Below, in pieces: positions 34,540 to 46,160 of a DNA stretch of 64,000 nt. Every line of letters starts with the position of its first letter. The stretch's first letter is position 1. Made by a program: the position numbers and the translations under genes. Below the pieces are notes generated by a model that saw only the letters and a list, made by a program, of their open reading frames with translations, did not search any database and was not told where the DNA came from. This DNA is from Macrotis lagotis (taxonomy: Eukaryota; Chordata; Mammalia; Peramelemorphia; Peramelidae): positions 3,733,378 through 3,797,377 of the forward strand of contig NC_133663.1 in NCBI RefSeq assembly GCF_037893015.1, written 5' to 3'.

Positions 34540-34680
34540 GAAAGACTTGGTTTTGAATCTTGTGCCTGGTCCTCATTGGGATGTCCTGATGCTGTGTGCC
34601 TCAGGTCTTCATCTATAAAAGGAGGCTCTCAAGATACCCATCCTTGAGTTGTTGAGAGGAGACAAAGGAACAGAACATAA
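34540..34680 (+). repeat. MIR-type SINE fragment
   Basis: 'GGTTTTGAATCTTGTGCC' and 'CAGGTCTTCATCTATAAAAG'. Old copy. Confidence 0.5.
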
Positions 34681-34824
34681 TTGGAAGGAAGAACAGGCCT
34701 TGTCTTTTACTAGGTCTGAAGACCTCACCTCGTGGATATGAAACACAATGCTACAATGGTACTCTAACACTGAAGGCTTCCTTTTTGTATCTGGATAAGG
34801 TAGAAGCTTGAGAACGAATGAATG

Positions 34825-34970
34825 AATAAATGAATGAATGAAAACAATGTAAGTAAGCCCCTACTCTGTGCCAGATACTATATTACAGCAGGTAGGGATA
34901 CAAATACAAATGTAGGCAAAGATGACAGTCTCTGTCCTCAACAATGTTATAGGCTAAAAGGAGAAGATAA
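34825..34970 (+). repeat. Ancient repeat fragment with (GAAT)n start
   Basis: (AATG)n then 'AAGCCCCTACTCTGTGCCAG' and 'CTGTCCTCAACAATGTTATAG', the same family as 28985-29110. Confidence 0.6.
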
Positions 34971-34986
34971 AACTTATAGGAAGTGG

Positions 34987-35146
34987 GGTGGCTAGGTGCT
35001 ACAGTGGATAGAGCACTGGCCCTGGAGTCAGGAGGACTTGAGTTCAAATTTGGCCTCAGACACTTAATAATTGCCTAGCTGTGTCGCCTTGGGCAAACTA
35101 CTTAACCCCACTGCCTTGCCAAAAAAAAAAAAAACCCCACAAAAAA
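34987..35146 (+). repeat. Marsupial SINE, full length, with 12-bp target-site duplication
   Basis: 'GGTGGCTAGGTGCTACAGTG' head, 'GAGTCAGGAGGACTTGAGTT' middle, AATTGCCTAGCTGTGTCGCC tail, then an A-rich end. TATAGGAAGTGG occurs at 34975-34986 and 35147-35158. Confidence 0.92.
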
Positions 35147-35158
35147 TATAGGAAGTGG

Positions 35159-36035
35159 ACATGAAAAGATTGGTAGGTTGGAGTTGATTATTGGATGCAA
35201 GGCATCATTGTTTGGAGATGGTTGGGAAGTGGCATGGTGAACAGATCCAGGCTAATGAAGAAAAGACCATTTGTTTGAGCCTAGAGTGTCAGGATTGGGA
35301 ATGTAAGTGTTGGGAGGAGAAGGAGGAGGGAAGATCAGAGTGGGCACCCTGATTTCGAGATCATTGGGAAATACTTTGGTGTCCTGGTTTGGACAAAGGA
35401 AGGCCGAATTTCTCCTATCACAACCCAGAGTCCCAGAAAGAAGGGATTTTCTGTCCAGTCATGAACTAGGATGGGAGCCTTGTGGTTTGAATTTCTGAGG
35501 GGGGTGAATTTTATCTTCTATTTGATATACCACTAGCCTGAATGTTTGTCTGAGATCTAAGGGCCTTTTGTTTCTTATAATAAAGACCTGGAGGCAAATC
35601 AAAATCTGAAGATCCCAGGGAGAAATTTTAGGAGGGGATTTGAGACAAATAGCCAGAAGATGAGTGAAAAACTCTCAAGATTGAACCTGTTTTGTGTAAA
35701 CCCAGAACTTTAGATTAATGTTGGATAGGGAGAGAATGATGTGGGGTCTGGGGTGGTGGTAGAAAGAAATAAAGATTCTGGAAGTTGAAACAGGATGATT
35801 GTGGTTTCATGCCCTCCTCAAATTAACTTCTCTGGGACTATTTCCTTTTTTTTAAAGGGTCCACATCATTCAGCTTTGAGATTGTACCTTTTACATTTGT
35901 CCTTATGATGTGGGCCTCCTTCCCAGATCTTAATATCACCGCCTGCCATAAGACTGGACATTGGAGGCAGAGTCCCTAAACAATTTAATTATCATCTTCC
36001 CTTAATGGACATTGCCTGAATACATTGTTCAATGA
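35159..36035. other. Intergenic, nothing recognised
   Basis: No repeat, RNA gene or exon that I can support. Confidence 0.5.
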
Positions 36036-36039
36036 TTTA

Positions 36040-37420
36040 GCACATGCCTATCCTGTCAACTCTTCCTTTCTAGTCACTGACCCCTGGCTACCATTTCCTC
36101 TCTCTCATCCCTTTCAACCCAACAACCTTCTTCTCTGAGCTCACTCCAAGAACAGTCACTGCACTCTGTGGAATACCTTCTTCTCAGCAAATTGGCTCCT
36201 ATCTTTTCTTTTCTCACTTTTTGCATCTCCATTCATTCTGATTCTTGGTTCCTTCCTGATTACCTCACATCCCTGGCTACTCTCTAGAGTTCTGGCTGCA
36301 TTTTCACTTCTATTTCCAATATTCCTTGTTCCTCATTTATATTTGAAGATGCTTCTTCTACCACTATCCCTAAGTGGCAGATCTATTCAACACAAACGTT
36401 CATTTAAATTGTATTTCTCACCCAAACTAGACTCTAGTAGCTCTTATCCACCACTCCTGGGACACTCTCCTTCCTTCCTCAATGAATTCAGGACCTGACT
36501 CATGGCCTCTCTCCCCTCTCCAATCCTCCCCTCATACGATGTACTGTCAACATTCGCAGGTCTACTCCTTCTCAAACCTATCCTCCACATTCTTCAATTT
36601 ACTTATATCCTTCCTTTTCTTCCTTTCCTGCTTTTCCACTCCATTTCAGTTGCACAGCCACATTGGTGGGCCAAACATCCACAAAGGCACCACTTCTTTG
36701 CACATGAATTGTGAAATTCCTTTACCTCAGCAATCTGTTGTCATTCCTCTTCTCCCTTTGTCTTGGAGCTCCAAAGCCTTTTCTTTATCATTACCATGAC
36801 CTCTAATTCCTTAATCTAGGCCATCTTCTCTACACTAGTCACTTTCTCCTCTTCTCCCCATCTTCACCTTATGTGAACCAGTTCAGTCTCATACCATCCT
36901 GGACCCTACTCTCAATCATGCCCATAATCCCAATCCTGGATTTCTTTCCACCATCTGCTGCCTTCACTCCTAGTAATGTTATGTGGAATGGTGCAATCAT
37001 AAATCATGAGCCATTATGGATTTTGATTGATTGATTGATTGATATTATGTAATACCATCTGGGCCTTCCCTCACTGCAGCACGACCAGCCTTTCACAACT
37101 CCCATTGCTGACTCTTTATCCCACTCGTCATGGAGGCTCTTCCAGATCTTTTCATTCCTTCATAATCCTCCCATCTCAGCAAAAATCCCACCCTTTGTAA
37201 GAAGTCTTTTCCAGGACTTCTTACAGCTAGTGCCAGGAGGTACTCTGGGATTTCTTCAATTTCTGTTGGGTGCACCTTGTTGGAACACAGTATTTGCACA
37301 TGATCTCCTCCTTCCCCCATTAGACTGCAATGTCTATGAGGGCAGGGATGATTTTTCTGCTTTTCTTCAGTGTCTGGCCCATAGTCAGCACTTAATGCTT
37401 CCTGACTGTGACCCTTTAGC
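36040..37420 (+). mobile_element. L2 LINE 3' region
   Basis: A pyrimidine-rich stretch ending in the L2 signature 'ATTAGACTGCAATGTCTATG', 'AGGGCAGGGATGATTTTTC', 'CAGTGTCTGGCCCATAGTCA', 'GCACTTAATGCTTCCTGACTG'. Upstream text such as 'CCATCTGCTGCCTTCACTCC' fits the L2 ORF2 end. A (GATT)n run at 37027-37043 interrupts it. Confidence 0.65.
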
Positions 37421-37479
37421 AATGACAGTGACCTTTCTGGAGGGGAGAAAGTTCTAGAGAGGAGCATCCCTTATATGAG

Positions 37480-37554
37480 AGGGAAGGGGGAGGAGGGAGG
37501 AGAGGGAGATGAGAAAAGGGTGGAAGAGGAGGGAGGGAGGGAAAGAGAAAGAAA

Positions 37555-37626
<72 letters not shown>

Positions 37627-37628
37627 GA
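37480..37628 (+). repeat. Purine-rich tract with (GA)n core
   Basis: Imperfect G/A-only sequence from 37480, perfect (GA)n at about 37557-37614, then GACAGACAGACAGAGACA. Confidence 0.97.
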
Positions 37629-38079
37629 CATGCTTGAGGTATCAGGCCACAAGGGGGTGTACTTGTATCATTGCCTCAAAGATGCTCCATTGAAAACAGC
37701 ATTGTTATTGACTTGAATTTAGATGGAGATTCTGAAATGGTCAGTAAAGATAGTTCCAGCATTTTTCAATGACAAGGATGGTGAGCATGAAGGAAGAGCT
37801 GAATGTGTAGGACAGCAGGCCCGACAACACCAGACTTTTTACTTCAATGATTTCTCTTGTCCAAGAAGATACAAACTTGATATGAATTTATTTTCTCAAG
37901 TCCTTGGAAGGAATAAGCAGGTCAATGTGCATTTTTATAAATTTTGATAAGAAAATAGAAGCTGGCCAAGCTAGAAAGGGGCCTCATTCTTGCCCGTTTT
38001 CCAGTCTTCCTGCATCTCTCTTCATGACCATCTGGATATCATGGCATTTGGGGCTGGAAAGATGTTGAGCTCCACCCTG

Positions 38080-38400
38080 GTCAAGCTCCACCTGAAACAT
38101 GATGTTCTGTTCTAGGCATTACAGATTGGAAAGATCTTGGCAAGGTGGTCAGTGTCCAGAGAAGGCTCCAAGATGTAGGAGGGTTTTTAGTTTATGTCAT
38201 AGGAAGACCAATTAGACATCCAATGGTATTGACCTGGAGAAGAGAGAACTTGGGAGGACCTGAGACTGTCTCATACAGGAGTCATTAGCCTTATTCTGTT
38301 GACCCCAGAGGGTAGAACTGGAAGCAGGATCATTGCAAAGGGGGAAACTTGAATTTGATAGAAGGGAATAAATGTGAACAAATAAAGAGTATTTATCAAT
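38080..38400 (+). mobile_element. CR1/L3-type fragment
   Basis: 'CTCCACCTGAAACATGATGT', 'AGTGTCCAGAGAAGGCTCC', 'CTTATTCTGTTGACCCCAGA', 'GGGTAGAACTGGAAGCAGGA'. Matches the CR1/L3 3' part, diverged. Confidence 0.7.
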
Positions 38401-38437
38401 GGAAGGAGTTGCTCTAGGATGTGTGGGCTTCTTCTCA

Positions 38438-38660
38438 TTTTTGTTGTTGCTGTTGTCAAGTTGTCTTCAGTCATGTCCAACTCTCTGTAACCCCATTGGG
38501 GTATTCTTGTCAAAGATCTTGGTGTGGTTTGCTATTCCTTCTCCAGCTCATTCTATAGATGAGGACACTGAGGTAAACAGGGTGAAGTGACTTGTCCAGA
38601 GTCAAAAAATTGGTGTCTGAGATGTAGACTCTGGTGCCCCACTAGCCACCCTGTCCTTCT
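38438..38660 (-). repeat. Marsupial SINE
   Basis: 'TTGTTGTTGCTGTTGTCAAG', 'CAGTCATGTCCAACTCTC', 'GTGTGGTTTGCTATTCCTTC' and 'ACTTGTCCAGAGTC', reverse orientation. Confidence 0.82.
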
Positions 38661-38734
38661 CACTGAGAGTCCTCAGGTACTAGCATATGATCCCTTCCAC
38701 CACAATGAATGATCCAAATGGAGTCAACAGCAAG

Positions 38735-38965
38735 AGCCAACATTACAGATTTGCAAAGCATTTTAAAATATTTCATTTGGTCCTTACAACAGTCTTGGGA
38801 GGTACTTGCTTTTTTATCCCCATTTTATAATGAGGAAGCTCAGGCACATTGAAGTCAAATGACTTGTCCAAAGTCACACAACCAGTAAGGATCTGAGGAC
38901 AGATTTGAGGTCATGAGTCTTGGACTCTAGGACCAGTCTTCTATTCACTATTCCAATAAGCTGTT
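38735..38965 (-). repeat. MIR/MAR1-type SINE
   Basis: 'TTTGCAAAGCATTTTAAAAT', 'CCCCATTTTATAATGAGGAA', 'TGACTTGTCCAAAGTCACAC', near full length. Confidence 0.8.
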
Positions 38966-40055
38966 CCACTCATCAACAGAGTAATTGAGTCCAGTGCAAG
39001 AGATAGAAACATGAGCAGGTAATTCTTGACTATCTGGGGCTCTCCAAAATGAATTAACCACCCAAGGTTGATTGTTGTCTTCCAGTCTTATGATTATCAT
39101 ACAAGCAGAGGCAATCAGTTGACTGGAACTCCTGGGTGTGGTTACACGTACCAATCCCTGTTCTCTTCCTTAGACATACAGTCCTGTAGCATGGTCATTG
39201 ATTGGAAGCTCCCAAATTTCACATTTATTGACTCATTGCCTCTACCTTGGATCCCAAGAAAAGTCCCTAATTATAGAAATAATTGTGGGCTGAAAATTCT
39301 AAGGAATCGCTCCACACAATAGGGGGAGCACAGACCTGGATCAGATACAGGACATGGATTCTTACCCAGAGGGATGTCTGCTAAGCATGAGAGAACCCGA
39401 CCATCCATTGTAGCATGATCAGAACAGAATTCAGTAGCTTAATTTATTACAACTTGTACAGTCTGCTGGGAGTCATGCTTCATTGGGACAGAGACATGTT
39501 TTGCATGACTAATTAGTCGTGTTGTTGTTCCCCTCCAGTGGCATTGTTTGTTCAATCACCTGAGCTGCTTAAGCTGTCCATGGCTTCTTTCTCTTCTCTC
39601 CTGTCTTCTGACAGTGCTAAGAAAAAGGGAGATGGAGACTGGGATGGCTGCCAGCCCATCCAAGCCAAAGGATGGAGGGACTCATGAGGGGCCGGACCAG
39701 TTGAGTCCATCCTCCACATGGGGAGTGGTGGACCATGACTTTTGGAGTGGGTAGAGAGGACCAGCCTTCTCTACCTCTCCATGAGATAACATCTTGCCAT
39801 CTGGAATTCAGCCTCAAAGAGGGACCCCAGCTGGAAGCTGCCTCTTTGCCCAGGTGTGGCACCCCATGTCATCATTGGCTTCTCTTAGCTCAGCAGCATA
39901 TTAGAAAATTACCAGTCAATGAATGATACAGGACTGTCCCCAGAGCTTTCACCTGGACCTCGGAAACAGAATAACTATGTGTGTTCTATTGGGGTGAACA
40001 GAGCCCCATTCCAAACCAAAGACTTAAGTACCCTTCCTCAGGAATGTTGTATGAG
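38966..40055. other. Intergenic, nothing recognised
   Basis: Short open frames only. No repeat or exon that I can name. Confidence 0.5.
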
Positions 40056-40135
40056 AGGTTCCAGACTAGGTACAGTTTAGATTAGGTGACTTCTAAAGCT
40101 TCTTCTGATGATGAGATTCTGTGACTGTGCCAGAG
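40056..40135 (+). mobile_element. CR1/L3-type 3' terminus
   Basis: 'GACTTCTAAAGCTTCTTCTG' and 'GATGAGATTCTGTGACTGTG' resemble the 'ATGATTCTATGAT' end of CR1/L3 elements. Confidence 0.55.
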
Positions 40136-42480
40136 CAGAAAATCAGGACTTTCTTTTTATTCCCAGTGTCTCTCTAATGTTGTCAGATTACTAACCATTG
40201 GCACAGCATTCTGGAACATAGTATTGTCAACAAACAGGAGTTTCTGGAAGATGATTAATCTGGGGTGAGGATTTCCTCTAGGGCCTGGTTTGGGAGCACA
40301 CTCCTACTGGACTGAGTGAGTCATGGTGGCTGCGGCCTCCTCCAAGGAATCTTGTATCAGCTTAAGGCAGGTGTGGGTCTCTTGCAGAGTGAAAGACCTT
40401 CAGGGGACTGGTGACTAAGCCAAATGAAATAGTTTAAATGAAGTGCTAATCCCCACATAGGAAGCTCCCTATGCATGGGAGCTCCTATTCCTTGCAGCTA
40501 TAGGGGCATCTGGCTCTGGTCTGCCTTAGAGGTCTGCCCCCTTCCTGAAACCTTCATCTAGGATGGTCTCAGGGTCTCAGTTTAAGGACTGAAAGGCTCT
40601 CGGACATTCTCTTGTCTACGCTCCTCATGCTGCACATCCCAGAAGAGCATGGGAGCTTCTGATCTGACCTCGCAGGAAAGAAATGAGGAAACTGAGTCAG
40701 TCTGCAGAGAGTAGAGTCACACAGCTCCTAAGGGCCAAGACTCCCCAAAATGCCAATGAGTGCCCTTTCCACTGCCCTCCACCATGCCCTTGATAATTAT
40801 ATGAGAAAGTAAAAGAAGGAAAAAAGTCCTATGGAAAACTCATATGTTACATAAACATTTGAGTAGGGCCAAATCAAATAAATCAGTAAATCACCAAAAA
40901 ACAAACTGTGCCCAGGTTGGCAATATCTTTTCCCCAAGTCCACTGTCTTTCTTTGACCCAGGGTGGATTGCCATGATACAGAACTATATATCTGAGGAAG
41001 AAAACAGGAACCTAGGAGTTCCAGTCAACAAACTACCTCTGGCCTATATGAATATATGAAGAATGTATGACAGCAATCAAACTTGGGTGGTTAATCCATT
41101 TTGGTCAGGAATTACCTGTTCATGTTGTCTCTCTTTTGAATTGAGTCACTTATTCTATTGTTGAGTGGAACAGCCAGGTGGCACAGTGACCCTTTTCCCT
41201 TCTTTCACAAGGTGTGACTTGTTCCTTGCTGTAGTGCCCTCTCTGCTTCCCTTCAGTCCAATCTGGACACATCCCTCCATCCTTCCCTCACTGTATTGGT
41301 GATAGTATCATGATTATGCAGGCTGTGAGGATATGAGGAGAAGCTATGAGTGTTGGGGTCTAGGGCCATCTTGTGCTTTTCATTGACCATCACTAACTGG
41401 ACCGGACAGCAGTGGGGGATCTGATATGATTTTGCTACAAAAGCAGAATGGGGTTGTTGACCATCTGGACCTCAAAGTAACAGGAATTTCTCCAAGAAAC
41501 AGCAGTGGGGGAAATCAAAGCTGGAAGGGCAAAGGCTAAATTCTTTGGGTTTTAGTGGTTTTTGCTTTTTCTGAGACTGAGAAAGCATTTTCTGTGGAAG
41601 TCAAAGTTCTCTGGTGCTCAAAGCTGTGGTGTCACCCTTGGTCAGAAGAAAGGGGTACCCACACATTCCCCCGGACAGGAAAGCAACAGACCACTCAGTG
41701 TCCCAGGGCATGAGCCTCCCAAAGAGAGCTCTAGAGCAACCCTCCATGAAATTAGCTCCAGACACAGACTTGGGTGGGGGCAGAGTGGGGAAGATTAAAA
41801 AACAAAATAAGCAAAAGAATACTTCCAGGACCAGGGACGATGGAGGCTTGACATTTTAAATCCCCTAAGACTCTAATTGCTAAGGCTTCTGGGGAAGATA
41901 GGTAGGATCTGATCGTTGATTTTGTGATAGGCACAGTGTGGCTGCAGGGAGGAGCAGTGGGTTCTTTTTACTTTGATGCCTTTGGAGCTAGTCTGAACTC
42001 ACCTTCCCCTGCATTGCCCATCTCTGTGAATTAGCATTGTCCAGAAAAGCAACAACTTGTAGCTTGAAACCACAGTCAAAGAGACTTGTAGTCTTTTATG
42101 AGTCACTGAGAAGCAGGCCTGGACCCTGAAGAAAAGTCTGCTAAGCTTACAAGAAATTATGATCACTAAAATCCATTACATCATGAGGTCAAAGGAGAGA
42201 TCCAGAGGAAAAACTGAGAAAATTTGAGAAGGAAGAGGACATAGTGGGATGATGGAAGTCCACCCTTAGGAGAGAGCATCTGAAAAGAGAGTGGGATCTG
42301 AAAGGCAGGGAGAGGCAGAGATGAATTCCAGGCAGAGAGGAGGAAGGCATAAATTCCAGGAATAGAGGCTTACCCATACAAATGCCTGGAGGTGGGGATG
42401 ATTGTCACAATTAAGAAAGGACCGGTAGCTTCGTATTTTAATGTTCCCAGGATTCAGGGCTGTATGTAAGAATTTTTTAC
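40136..42480. other. Intergenic, mostly unrecognised
   Basis: Holds a MIR remnant in reverse (about 40660-40760, 'GAGGAAACTGAGTCAG') and a 25-base SINE head (41168-41192, CAGCCAGGTGGCACAGTG). Nothing else supported. Confidence 0.5.
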
Positions 42481-42481
42481 T

Positions 42482-42551
42482 AAATAATTATAGAACATAT
42501 ACAAATAAGAGAAACTCCACTATTCCCCCTCCCCCTCCCCATCTGGTTAGA
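42482..42551 (+). repeat. 70-bp segment repeated at 45512-45581
   Basis: AAATAATTATAGAACATATA and following sequence recurs at 45512 with about six differences. It lies about 0.85 kb left of the 323-bp block duplicated nearby, but joins that block directly in the right-hand copy. Confidence 0.85.
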
Positions 42552-42842
42552 TGCCCCATCAATCAAAAAGTATATGTTAAATGCTGCCTTGCTGCCAGTG
42601 TGGGATCCTGGGAATAGAACAATAGAATTGGAACAGTTTCTGATCTGTTTATTCAGAGGGATAACATGCCTTTCCTCCCACCCTCTCTCTTTTTATCTCT
42701 CTGCAAGACACATTACAGAAGTGAGGTACTATTTGGGAGAGCATCACCACCTCCTGGAGGGGATTGAGTTGAATCTTGAAGATGTCTGTGAGGACCATCC
42801 ACAACCTTGGTTCTTGGGTATCTCAGGCAGTCTTGATTTGCA

Positions 42843-43032
42843 GTGCTGGTTTGCCAATTCCTTTTCCAGTTCATTTTATAGTGAAAGAAACTGAGGCAAA
42901 AAGGGTTAAATGATTTTTTGATGGGTTACACAGCTGCTAAGTGTCTGAGGCCAGATTTGAACTCAGGAACATGAGTCTTCCTGATGCCAGTCTTGGAGGT
43001 CTGTGTACTATTGAGCCATCTAGATGCCCTTA
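42843..43032 (-). repeat. Marsupial SINE
   Basis: 'GTGCTGGTTTGCCAATTCCT', 'AGTGAAAGAAACTGAGGC', 'GTCTGAGGCCAGATTTGAAC', 'GAGCCATCTAGATGCCC', reverse orientation. Confidence 0.82.
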
Positions 43033-43236
43033 TTCCCTACTGCCTCCCTCCCATTTAGCTTTGGGCTCACATCATTTCCCATCTGCAGTACCATTTATGC
43101 ACACACCTCTACACATGCATGCATGCATACCCTGATGTACTGACACCCCCCCCCCCACCTGGGGGCTGCCCAACCACATTTCATAATCTAAGCAACAGTA
43201 ATTCTTCATCCACTTGGTTTTTCATGTTTGGATTGT

Positions 43237-43375
43237 CAGTCCCTCACTAAACATTTATTAAGCATCTACATTAAGGTCACTGTGTCTAGAACTGGGGATT
43301 CAGAAAAAGTCCCTTGCTTTCAAGGAGCTTACAGTCTAACAGGAGAGACAATATGCAAGAAGAGAGTATGTTAAT
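43237..43375 (+). repeat. Ancient repeat fragment
   Basis: 'AACATTTATTAAGCATCTAC' and 'CAAGGAGCTTACAGTCTAAC', the same family as 28985-29110. Ends in short tandem AATATGCAAGAAGAGAG units. Confidence 0.6.
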
Positions 43376-43394
43376 ATGCAATATGCAATATGCA

Positions 43395-43717
43395 AGAAGA
43401 GAGAGAGTATGTTAATATGACCATTTTAAAGACAATTCTGGTCACGCAGCCAATCCAAGGGAGTCTGCCCCTATTGATGTAAGGTTCACAGAGCACCTCC
43501 ATGTTCGGTGATCTGGATGTGGCCATAGCAAGCCCTCAGTGTACCTCCATGGTAGGTGACTTGGCTATGCTTGAAGCCCCATACTAAGGATTATTAACAA
43601 ACTCTTTTTAGGGAGTTTCAGAGAAGCTAAGCAACTGCCACCTGGTCACTGGAGGTAAACTCAGAAGGCACTTCCTCTTGGTTCCGAGCCTCGTTCTTTT
43701 TTGCTGCATCACAACAA
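43395..43717 (+). repeat. Left copy of a 323-bp near-identical duplication
   Basis: Matches 45189-45511 at a constant offset of 1794 bases with two mismatches by eye (TGTACC/TGCACC and CTTGAAG/CTCGAAG), about 99.4% identity. The last third looks like a MIR remnant in reverse. The rest is not a family I know. Confidence 0.97.
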
Positions 43718-45188
43718 GCCACATAGAGGATAAATGGGACATAATGAGCAGAGGGAAGGATTGGGAAAGGCTTCCAGGAGAACTTGGAGCAGCGATGTGA
43801 TTGGCCTGTGGTTATACTCCTGGCAGGTAGATGTTAGAACCAGGACATGCCTCCAGGTCCTGAATTCAAGTCCTCTATGCTTCCCAGACCTTGGTGCTTT
43901 GCTTGGGTTGCTTAACTTTTATTATTGCTTAGCCTGGTTCTAGAGTAGCTGTCATGGGAAGCCAGAGATCCTCCACCCCAAATGAACATTGTCTCTCCCC
44001 ATCTTGGGAACTTGGGGGTCTCCGGTGCCCAGCACCTCTTCTCTTCCAAGGCAATGGGACCATTCACCCTCATTAGGAGCTCTTTCTTACCATGAGCCTG
44101 AAGTCTATCTTAGTCCAAGCTCGACCAGCTTTCTTCTCTTACTCCCTCAAATGTTCAGAAGCCTGCAGGGGTGAGCAGCGGTCTCTGACTTGAGCAAGTT
44201 GTGGTAGACCAGTTCTCTGCCCACAGGTTCCTTCTGCTGCCCCCTAATTTTCTCAGTGGCAATGATGATGGGGATGATGATGGAAACTGAACTTGTGTTC
44301 ATGTTCGACTTTGGACATGGATGTTGTCTTTGAAGGAGGATGTTGGTGAAGTGGTAGAGGCTGGTGGGGGGCCAGGCAATACTGGAGCTTCTACTGAAGA
44401 AAATGGAGAAGAGAAAACTGAAAGATGACCATTCCCTATAAGAGAATGGGTGCTCTGGCCAGAAGGGATGAGCCTTGCTGTGCTCAGCTCAGAGGAGAGA
44501 AGCAGGAACAGGAAACTGAGCAAGGAGTCTGGGCTCCATGTCAAAACAGACTTACTCTCAGAACAGCAAGCCTGGGTGCAGATTTAGCAAGGGCTCTGCA
44601 AACATGGTCTGCTTGGATTCTCACAAGACCATGAAGAAAACCGTATTGGTGCCATACTTTCAAGCAGTCATACAGTGGTCATCTCCCCCCTCCCCCAGGC
44701 TCCCCAATACTCCTAAGAGATCTTGGGGTATCTAGGCTCTTGGTCAATGACTCCAACTTTCATTATTGATGTTCCTTCCCTCAATTGTGCAGTTCTCTAC
44801 CTCACCCTTATGTAGCCACTTCCCATCAGAGATTTCACAAAGGAATCTTAACTTGAAAAGAAAATATATCAACAACTTAGCTCAGTTCCCATAGAGCATA
44901 ATGCAAGTCCACCCATCTCCCTCAGGCTCCAGTCCTAGGAACCTTGATTTCTCAACTGGCGGCTCAACAGCCTTTGTAAAATCCTGGCTTCAAGATCAAA
45001 TGGTGGCTACTGCAAAACCAAGGACACAAACACCACAGAAAAACAAGAACAAAAGCAATCATCCCAGCGCCATTTCTTGTAGACCCTGGGTAAAACAGGA
45101 AGAGGAGGAAAGCAAATACTCTTTCTGGTGCGGTTCATGGCACCCAAACTGTGGGAGAACTGGGATCTTCACCCACTGGACAGAGTAG
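43718..45188. other. Spacer between the duplicated blocks, nothing recognised
   Basis: About 1.47 kb. No repeat family or exon recognised. Confidence 0.5.
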
Positions 45189-45511
45189 AGAAGAGAGAGA
45201 GTATGTTAATATGACCATTTTAAAGACAATTCTGGTCACGCAGCCAATCCAAGGGAGTCTGCCCCTATTGATGTAAGGTTCACAGAGCACCTCCATGTTC
45301 GGTGATCTGGATGTGGCCATAGCAAGCCCTCAGTGCACCTCCATGGTAGGTGACTTGGCTATGCTCGAAGCCCCATACTAAGGATTATTAACAAACTCTT
45401 TTTAGGGAGTTTCAGAGAAGCTAAGCAACTGCCACCTGGTCACTGGAGGTAAACTCAGAAGGCACTTCCTCTTGGTTCCGAGCCTCGTTCTTTTTTGCTG
45501 CATCACAACAA
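45189..45511 (+). repeat. Right copy of the 323-bp duplication
   Basis: See the copy at 43395. This copy runs straight into a 70-bp segment (45512-45581) related to 42482-42551, so the right-hand unit combines two pieces that are separate on the left. Confidence 0.97.
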
Positions 45512-45804
45512 AAAATAATTATAGAACATATACAAGTAAGGGAAACTCCACTACTTCCCTTCCCCTCCCCATCTAGTTAGAGTTTTCTCCTCTTGGAATC
45601 TTTTTCCACCAAGAACTGGGTGATCACTCTGGTCTAGAAAAAGGGGTTCTTATTGAGGAGAACATTTTAAGAAATAACTTCCAAGGTCCTATTTCCTCAT
45701 GCTGAGATTTTTTTTTACTTGCAAAGATGAAGTTCATTTGAGACAAATGTCAAATTTTATGTTTGGATTCAAAAATCAACTTCACAAATAGAGGATCCAC
45801 AGGT

Positions 45805-46160
45805 CATTCAGTCAGATAGAAAGTATTTATTAATCGCCTATTGTTTGCCAGGCACTTTGCAAAGTATTTTATTTTATTTACAAATATTCTCTCTTTTTGT
45901 TATCTCTCATTATATTTGTGTAATGATAGAAATTTCATCTCAGCTGAAAGGATCACAGGAAACAGTCATAGTTATGAGATTGCACGACTCTATGACAATT
46001 GATTTAGATCTGGGAGAGGCTTCAGAGACCCCTTCATTTTAGAGATAAGGAGCCTTAGGCTAAGAGTTCAGGTGACTTGTATAAGGTCATACAAATAGTA
46101 AGAAATTTGAACCCAAATCCCATAACTCAAGTTAGTGGTCTTGTCCCTCTCTCCTCCTCA
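45805..46160 (-). repeat. Ancient repeat fragment plus MIR-type SINE
   Basis: 45815-45870 has 'GTATTTATTAATCGCC...TTGCCAGGCACTTTGCAAAG'. 46025-46150 has 'CATTTTAGAGATAAGGAG...GTGACTTGTATAAGGTCATAC', a MIR in reverse. Confidence 0.6.

Noticed and set aside
37723-37947. A 74-codon plus-strand frame with ordinary amino-acid composition
   Set aside because: No recognisable family, no splice or promoter context. The length is within chance expectation.
43395-45511. The 323-bp pair as flanking repeats of a mobile element
   Set aside because: The 1.47 kb between them shows no coding signature, and the right copy is joined to another fragment, so a simple duplication fits better.
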